Below are positions 7,103 to 10,971 of a DNA stretch of 10,971 nucleotides, in pieces (position 1 is the stretch's first letter; each line of letters starts with the position of its first letter). Under the pieces are notes generated by a model. The model was given only the letters and a program-made list of their open reading frames with translations. It ran no database searches and was not told the DNA's origin. Made by a program: the position numbers and the translations under genes. This stretch comes from Dehalococcoidales bacterium (GTDB lineage: Bacteria > Chloroflexota > Dehalococcoidia > Dehalococcoidales > UBA3254). The DNA lies in contig JAFGOB010000180.1 in NCBI GenBank assembly GCA_016926695.1, forward strand, positions 1-10,971, given 5' to 3'.

Positions 7103-7173
7103 GTCTCTCTTTACATTACTTGTATTCGGGTTAAACTAACAGAACCTGGAATCCGGAAAAACCGGGAGGCGCA

Positions 7174-7524
7174 TTATTCCAGTAACTTTTCCAGGAATTT
7201 GTAGTCAGCCCCGAAATAGACCTTCTCCCCGATGCGTACTACCGGACGACGTATGAGCCTGGGCTCCTGAAGCATCAAGTCGACAAGTTCGTCTTCGCTC
7301 AGCTTCGCCGGAGCCAGTCCTATGCTTTTAACGCTGGAACTTCGGGGATTAAACATCTCGGAGGCGGGCTTTCCTCCCAGCAGACCTACGATCTCCTCCC
7401 GTGTAAATTTGTTTTTAAAAAAATCGCGTTCGTTGAATTCCCTTTTTTTCTGCGAAAGAAACTCCTTCGTTTTCCGGCAGGTGGTTCACCTTGCCCAGCA
7501 ATAAAAATCTATTTTTTCACTCAT
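7174..7524 (-). CDS. Predicted selenoprotein, ArsC/Spx-like, UxxC active site
   Basis: A 116-residue thioredoxin-fold protein of the ArsC/Spx superfamily if the in-frame UGA (codon 13, 7488-7486) is read as Sec. The N-terminus then reads MSEKIDFYCWAR-U-TTCRKTKEFL, where relatives have C(S/T)TCRK: Sec replaces the first, nucleophilic Cys of CxxC, and Cys16 is the resolving partner. Downstream are FNERDFFKNKFTREEI, EMFNPRSSSVKSIGL and the family-typical EPRLIRRPVV. Without readthrough only a start-less C-terminal half would remain. The ATG at 7524 has AAAGGAG with an 8-nt spacer, so translation is initiated upstream of the UGA. Length matches the family. Substrate unknown: arsenate, disulfide or peroxide reduction are all possible. 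It is convergent with perR. Confidence 0.87.
7453..7469 (-). promoter_or_regulatory. Putative bacterial SECIS hairpin of the ArsC-like gene
   Basis: CGAAGGAGTTTCTTTCG on the minus strand forms a 7-bp stem (one G-U pair) with a GUU loop, i.e. a loop starting with GU. The stem starts 17 nt after the UGA and the loop 24 nt after it, inside the normal bacterial window. An outer CTG/CAG pairing is possible across an 8-nt bulge. Confidence 0.7.
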
Positions 7525-7565
7525 TATCCTGTCTCCTTTGACCGGGATGCCAAATGGCCTTGCTT

Positions 7566-7582
7566 TAGTTACTTTCTAACTA
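7566..7582. promoter_or_regulatory. Palindrome upstream of the ArsC-like gene
   Basis: Perfect 6-bp inverted repeat TAGTTA / TAACTA around CTTTC, 42 nt before the ATG of the selenoprotein gene. Its geometry is close to the perR palindrome core (TAGTA-N5-TACTA), so a common regulator is possible but unproven. Confidence 0.35.
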
Positions 7583-7644
7583 GGTCCGGGCGAATCGCCG
7601 CTATTTTTATGATATCTTTTTCCTTGATAAAATTCCGCATCCCT

Positions 7645-7671
7645 TTGAGGTAGACTTTTTCTTACTATAAT
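7645..7671 (+). promoter_or_regulatory. Possible promoter of the stay-green homologue
   Basis: Perfect -10 TATAAT (7666-7671) 26 nt before the ATG. The best -35 is TTGAGG (7645-7650) with a short 15-nt spacer. The -10 is convincing, the -35 less so; the leader would be only about 20 nt. Confidence 0.5.
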
Positions 7672-7696
7672 AAATATACAGGTTTGAAAGCTAAAG

Positions 7697-8158
7697 ATGA
7701 AAAGACTGAATCCGGACAAACTACATATAAAGGACATGACCGGGACTGCTTCTGGAGCTTTAAAACTTCCCAGGCGCTATACTTTGACTCATTCCGACTT
7801 TTCTGGAGATTTGTTTCTGACAGTAGGCCCTGACTATGAAAAGAGGCAGGTCTCCGGCCTTTATACTCGACTTATGAGAGATGAAGTACTGGCTGAACTG
7901 GCTGCTAACGACGGCCGTCTCGAGTTAAGGCTATATTGCCACGTCAGCGGCGGCCTGGTAATAGGCACGGCTGGATTTCGCAGTGGTATATTTCATGCGG
8001 AGCTGCCGCTGGTACTGGAAGCTATAAGATATGGCGACCGGAAGCTGTTCGAAACGGAACCGGACATCGATAATACTCCCATTTATGTCTACTTCCGCTC
8101 AGCCAGCCAAAAATACAATACCATGGAAAATTGGGGGAAAGCGAAGGACTACAGGTAG
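7697..8158 (+). CDS. STAY-GREEN (SGR) family protein, possible Mg-dechelatase
   Basis: A 153-residue soluble protein matching the stay-green family (plant SGR/NYE1). Plant SGR removes Mg from chlorophyll a, the first committed step of chlorophyll breakdown. Shared blocks are LPRRYTLTHSDFSGDLFLTV (residues 24-43), LYTRLMRDEVLAEL (55-68), LYCHVSGG and the C-terminal PIYVYFRSASQKYNTMENWG. His32, Asp34 and Asp62, which I recall as activity-critical in a characterised bacterial homologue, fall at the same numbers here. There is no signal or transit peptide, so it is essentially the bare domain. The ribosome site is weak. It is transcribed alone, away from the ArsC-like gene. The natural substrate in a non-phototroph is unknown; another metallo-tetrapyrrole is possible. 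Confidence 0.85.
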   Translation: MKRLNPDKLHIKDMTGTASGALKLPRRYTLTHSDFSGDLFLTVGPDYEKRQVSGLYTRLMRDEVLAELAANDGRLELRLYCHVSGGLVIGTAGFRSGIFHAELPLVLEAIRYGDRKLFETEPDIDNTPIYVYFRSASQKYNTMENWGKAKDYR

Positions 8159-8246
8159 CTTTCAGTAACTCACTCCGCAGCAGACTATGAGTCCCCGGTT
8201 CCCGATTTGGCTAACGATTAATTGCCTCACTGCACCAATTCCCTTA

Positions 8247-8275
8247 TATACAAATCATCCATGATGATATATAGT
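8247..8275 (+). promoter_or_regulatory. Possible promoter of the MFS transporter gene
   Basis: TATACA (8247-8252, four of six) and TATAGT (8270-8275, five of six) are spaced by 17 nt. The implied start near 8282 places the leader hairpin at the very 5' end of the mRNA. Confidence 0.45.
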
Positions 8276-8288
8276 ATAAAAAATAAAT

Positions 8289-8345
8289 TCCCCATGGATA
8301 TTCTATAGCGAACTAAATGTTGAATATCCCTGAACTTTATGGGGA
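8289..8345 (+). promoter_or_regulatory. Structured 5' leader of the MFS gene
   Basis: TCCCCAT (8289-8295) pairs with ATGGGGA (8339-8345), and the adjacent GGATATTC (8296-8303) pairs with GAATATCC (8322-8329): 15 bp in all, with an 18-nt loop and a 9-nt one-sided bulge (8330-8338). The 3' arm ends 6 nt before the GGAG ribosome site (8351-8354), so folding could affect initiation or mRNA stability. Confidence 0.5.
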
Positions 8346-8359
8346 CTCCCGGAGAATTA

Positions 8360-9619
8360 ATGCAGAGACGTCCTGGAAAAGGAAAATTATTCTACGGGTA
8401 CTGGGTACTCACAGCAAGCTTTTTATTAAATATTGTTTCGGCGGGATGCGGTCCCATTAGTTTCAGCTTTTTCGTTACTTCCCTGGCAAGAGACCTCAAC
8501 TGGAGCCGTACCGAGATAATGACCGCCTTCACTATCTTTTTTGTCTGTTCAGCCATAGGGGGACCTTTATGCGGACGTCTGGTACACCACTATGGCGGAA
8601 GAAAAGTGATCGCATTGGGGGGATTGCTGGCATGCATCGGGTATCTCCTGATAAGCCGTATGAACGATCTCTGGCAATACTATATCGGTTACTCAATAGT
8701 CGGATTCAGCGTGGCGGCAACAGGTCCTGTCATCACTTCTCTGATCGTTTCCAACTGGTTCGTCCGCAACAGGGGAGTGGCAATAGGGGTCATGTCAATG
8801 GGGGCAGGCACCGCGGGGCTGATATTCACTTCGCTTGTTATCGTTGTAATGCTGCCGAATCTGGGCTGGAGCAATACCTACCTGACCTTTGCCATCATGA
8901 CGGCGGTTATTACTATACCGCTGGGAGCCCTGCTGATAAGGACCAGGCCTGCCGATGTGGGACTACAGCCCGACGGCAATACCGGCCTGGATAATACTGA
9001 ATCGGTTCATGCCGGGACTCATCATGCTGAAGGCCTGCCCTTTCGTAAAGCGCTTTCAACCTGGACCTTCTGGTTTCTCGCAATTGCGATACTATTTATA
9101 AGTACCCACATGGGTATCATGCAGAACCAGATCCCTCACCTGGAAGACCTCGGATTTTCAGCAGGCATTCTGGCCTCGACCATGAGCATCGTGGCCATTG
9201 TTAGCGCCGTCGGCCCCCTTATCTTCGGATGGCTTTCTGACAAGATAAAGATAAAGACCACCAGCATTATCGCTGTTCTTCTGCTTGTTATCGGTGTATT
9301 ACTGCTGTTGAATATTGAAATCGACTCACCGGCCTGGTTCATCTGGATGTACGCGATTATTCTGGGACTGGGAATTGGAGGCTGGATGGCCAACATGTCG
9401 CTTCTGACGAGCCATAATTTCGGCCTCATAGCCTATGGCACGATTTTCGGGGTTTTGAACGCCTTTCAAAGTCTGGGCGGCGCGGTCTCCCCTATCTTCT
9501 CAGGATATTTTTATGATAAAACCGGCAGCTATGACATGGCTTTCATCACCATGATGGTCTTAATCGCACTGGGATTACCCTTTATCCTGGCCCTGCGCCG
9601 TCCCCGGCCGGCAGCCTGA
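8360..9619 (+). CDS. Major facilitator superfamily transporter, OFA/MCT-like
   Basis: A 12-helix secondary transporter, 419 residues from the preferred start. YGYWVLTASFLLN in helix 1 and the general layout fit the oxalate/formate-antiporter and monocarboxylate-transporter branch. The loop 2-3 signature appears as GRLVHHYGGRKV and a degenerate copy, GWLSDKIKIKT, follows helix 8, supporting the two-fold 6+6 architecture. A hydrophilic central loop (DVGLQPDG to LPFRKA) separates the halves. A small carboxylate is the likely substrate but cannot be fixed from sequence. The frame is open to an ATG at 8339, but that codon lies in the leader hairpin without a ribosome site; ATG at 8360 has GGAG 5 nt upstream. 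It converges on the next gene with only 16 nt between stops. Confidence 0.88.
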   Translation: MQRRPGKGKLFYGYWVLTASFLLNIVSAGCGPISFSFFVTSLARDLNWSRTEIMTAFTIFFVCSAIGGPLCGRLVHHYGGRKVIALGGLLACIGYLLISRMNDLWQYYIGYSIVGFSVAATGPVITSLIVSNWFVRNRGVAIGVMSMGAGTAGLIFTSLVIVVMLPNLGWSNTYLTFAIMTAVITIPLGALLIRTRPADVGLQPDGNTGLDNTESVHAGTHHAEGLPFRKALSTWTFWFLAIAILFISTHMGIMQNQIPHLEDLGFSAGILASTMSIVAIVSAVGPLIFGWLSDKIKIKTTSIIAVLLLVIGVLLLLNIEIDSPAWFIWMYAIILGLGIGGWMANMSLLTSHNFGLIAYGTIFGVLNAFQSLGGAVSPIFSGYFYDKTGSYDMAFITMMVLIALGLPFILALRRPRPAA

Positions 9620-9635
9620 AACAGACACCTCTTAC

Positions 9636-9941
9636 TCACTTCCGAAAAGCATTAGCCCCGGTTACTATTCCGGGCAGTCCTCCCATTAAAAAGGCTACTC
9701 CCAGGGTCTCGGCAATCTCGGCCTCGCTTGCCCCCAGTGAACGGGCGCGTTTGGCAAGATTAGCCACGCCCTCATTATGACCCAGCAAAGAATCGCAGAG
9801 CATCATCATTAATGTTTTGGTTTTCATGGATAACACTCCGTCTCCCCCGTTGGCCTGCTGTAGTCCCATTACCTGTTTAAACAACTCCGGGGAACCTTTC
9901 TCCAGCATAGCCTGCCAGCTTCCAGGAACTGAATCAGTCAT
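9636..9941 (-). CDS. Carboxymuconolactone decarboxylase/AhpD-like protein without CxxC
   Basis: A 101-residue all-helical protein of the AhpD/CMD superfamily, recognised from the core KTKTLMMMLCDSLLGHNEGVANLAKRARSLGASEAEIAETLGVAFLMGG (residues 40 on), in which GASEAEI and the GG-containing helix are typical. AhpD-type peroxidase partners need a CxxC followed by His. Here the corresponding helix has one Cys (Cys49) and HNE but no CxxC, so alkylhydroperoxidase activity is not expected. Function is unknown. The ATG at 9941 has GGAG with an 8-nt spacer. It lies downstream of the ferritin-like gene on the same strand after 161 nt and may be transcribed separately. Confidence 0.8.
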   Translation of the reverse strand: MTDSVPGSWQAMLEKGSPELFKQVMGLQQANGGDGVLSMKTKTLMMMLCDSLLGHNEGVANLAKRARSLGASEAEIAETLGVAFLMGGLPGIVTGANAFRK

Positions 9942-10102
9942 ATTAGTTACTCCGTACTTAATTTTTTCTATTATTTCTTATATAAAATGACTATGCACCG
10001 GCCTGCATGAAGGCCATAAGGCAGCGACGGAACCAGGGCCTCTTTCTCCTAATCCCCGCTTTCCTCATTTCTTTTCTGAAAAAGCCTACTCTGCCCGTAA
10101 TA

Positions 10103-10411
10103 TCAGTCCTGCTGCAGCTTCCCTATTTCTTCTTCGACTTCCCTGGCGCCCTCGTTATAGAATTGCTCCTCATCCGGGTCAAGCTCTTTTAAAAGCCTCA
10201 GGAATTCACCGGCATGGACCCTTTCCTCATCAGCAATATCCTTGAGCACCCCGATAGCCAGTATATTGTCTGTTGATTCCGCCAGTTGCATATACATCTG
10301 GACCGCTTCATATTCAGCCGCTATCAGGAACCTCACTGCTCGGATCAGCTCCTCATGGCTTAAATGCCGGTCATATGCCAGGCCGGAAAAGGGCCTACTG
10401 AAATCAGGCAT
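10103..10411 (-). CDS. EncFtn-type ferritin-like protein
   Basis: A 102-residue two-helix ferritin-like protein similar to encapsulated ferritins (EncFtn). EncFtn forms ring-shaped decamers that oxidise Fe(II) and are normally packed inside encapsulin shells. Motifs are EELIRAVRFLIAAEYEAVQMY with candidate iron ligand Glu33, and the second helix IADEERVHAGEFLRLL with Glu63 and His66; this E-ExxH set corresponds to the EncFtn ferroxidase ligands. The C-terminus (EEIGKLQQD) shows no encapsulin-targeting peptide, and no encapsulin gene is adjacent, so it may act alone. ATG at 10411 has AGGAGG 5 nt upstream. A rubrerythrin or demethoxyubiquinone-hydroxylase-like annotation is also plausible for automated pipelines. 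Iron handling fits the oxidative-stress theme. Confidence 0.8.
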   Translation of the reverse strand: MPDFSRPFSGLAYDRHLSHEELIRAVRFLIAAEYEAVQMYMQLAESTDNILAIGVLKDIADEERVHAGEFLRLLKELDPDEEQFYNEGAREVEEEIGKLQQD

Positions 10412-10919
10412 GATTACCTCCTGTTTTTAAATATTACATGGAATATTTACTAATATACTATCATAATAAACCTGGCGAATACATACTTTTATGCCACGGA
10501 TCCAACAATATTTGCTTTAAATCCACGTCAATCAGCCCGCCTTCAGACGTATCCTTCTAAACTGTATCAGCCTGGTATACCCGCTTTCTTCGCTTTTCTG
10601 CGACCATAATTGACTTTCGACCCCAATAATCATAATATTCATTAATAAGAAGATATATATAATATCCATGGGAATATATACGTATATGTATTCGGCAGTA
10701 TCCTGATACAATGGTCCTTTGATATGGAAATTCCATAATAATTCCGGCTGCTGATATCTTAAAGAGTACTCTGCGTCCTATAACCGCTTCATTTTTTTCC
10801 CAGGTCTCTTGAAAATATACCGGTCTATTATATTATCAGAAGCAGGTTTTGGCATTACTGCAAATTTTTTCAACTCAAGTTATAATATCCCTCAGGCATT
10901 AACAGACAAGGACTGAAAA
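10412..10919. other. Intergenic region rich in short palindromes
   Basis: A 508-nt AT-rich gap between divergent genes, with no supported gene. It contains ATATTAGTAA on the minus strand (10456-10447) upstream of the ferritin-like gene, a 12-bp palindrome ATATACGTATAT near 10675-10686, GTATC-CT-GATAC (10698-10709), a 15-bp palindrome TATGGAAATTCCATA (10723-10737), and promoter elements for the right-edge gene. Confidence 0.5.
10809..10836 (+). promoter_or_regulatory. Possible promoter of the right-edge gene
   Basis: TTGAAA (10809-10814) and TATTAT (10831-10836), each five of six, with a 16-nt spacer. A perfect TATAAT at 10881-10886, closer to the gene, is an alternative -10 but lacks a good -35. 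Confidence 0.45.
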
Positions 10920-10971
10920 ATGGCAGAAGAAAAGTTGATCGAAAAAGAAGAACGTGCGGTTGCCGGTACAA
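10920..10971 (+). CDS. Start of an unidentified gene cut by the window edge
   Basis: ATG at 10920 preceded by AAGGA (10908-10912) with a 7-nt spacer opens a frame that stays open to the edge. The 17 visible residues, MAEEKLIEKEERAVAGT, are charged and Glu/Lys-rich with no signal peptide. That is too little to name the product, but ribosome site, promoters and frame together make it a probable real gene. Confidence 0.6.
   Translation, partial: MAEEKLIEKEERAVAGT

Noticed and set aside
7145..7170. CCGG-AAAAA-CCGG hairpin between perR and the ArsC-like gene as a bidirectional terminator
   Set aside because: The stem is only 4 bp and no T-run follows in either direction.
7174..7356. A stand-alone 60-residue protein starting at an internal ATG
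   Set aside because: There is no ribosome site at that ATG and the peptide is only the C-terminal half of an ArsC-like fold; the full gene starts at 7524 with a good ribosome site and reads through UGA.
10007..10192. Plus-strand 61-codon hydrophobic frame
   Set aside because: It overlaps the ferritin-like gene antisense and has no ribosome site.
10486..10642. Short minus-strand frames in the right intergenic region
   Set aside because: The longest with an ATG is 36 codons with no ribosome site; another coding-like stretch (about 27 codons) lacks any start.

Overview
This window looks like chromosomal DNA of an anaerobic, spore-former-type Firmicute (Clostridia or a Syntrophomonas-like lineage). 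The evidence is strong Shine-Dalgarno sites, sigma-A-type promoters, Firmicute-like housekeeping proteins, a PerR-type regulator and UGA used as a selenocysteine codon. The taxonomic call is inference from gene content. No mobile element, CRISPR array, rRNA or tRNA gene was seen.

Left part (1-4600): argS and trpS lie on the minus strand as a likely two-gene unit (argS first, 62 nt gap) ending in a clear intrinsic terminator. Upstream, also on the minus strand, are a SIMPL-domain lipoprotein and a 49-residue DUF3096-like membrane peptide gene. Two short coding-like remnants sit in the gaps around these genes.

Centre (4560-8160): this is the most notable region. A DUF456 membrane protein gene (plus) converges on an msrB-msrA operon (minus). 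Both Msr proteins begin with a lipoprotein signal peptide. msrA is read through an in-frame UGA exactly where the catalytic Cys of the GCFWG motif should be, so it is predicted to encode a Sec-MsrA, and a SECIS-like hairpin follows the UGA. perR is divergent from msrBA, with a strong promoter overlapped by a long imperfect palindrome. Facing perR is a second predicted selenoprotein gene: an ArsC/Spx-like thioredoxin-fold protein whose CxxC is UxxC, again with a SECIS-like hairpin at suitable spacing. Standard gene calling would cut both selenoprotein genes at UGA. Next comes a homologue of plant STAY-GREEN (Mg-dechelatase family), unusual in a presumed non-phototroph.

Right part (8160-10971): an OFA/MCT-like major facilitator transporter with a structured 5' leader is followed by two minus-strand genes, a CxxC-less AhpD/carboxymuconolactone-decarboxylase-like protein and an EncFtn-type ferritin-like protein. 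A promoter-rich 0.5 kb gap then leads to the start of a gene that runs off the right edge.

Methionine sulfoxide repair at the cell surface, a peroxide sensor, a UxxC redox protein and an iron-handling protein together suggest a selenium-dependent oxidative-stress neighbourhood, possibly under PerR control. A 10-nt motif in the perR operator also occurs upstream of the ferritin-like gene. The regulatory link is inference.
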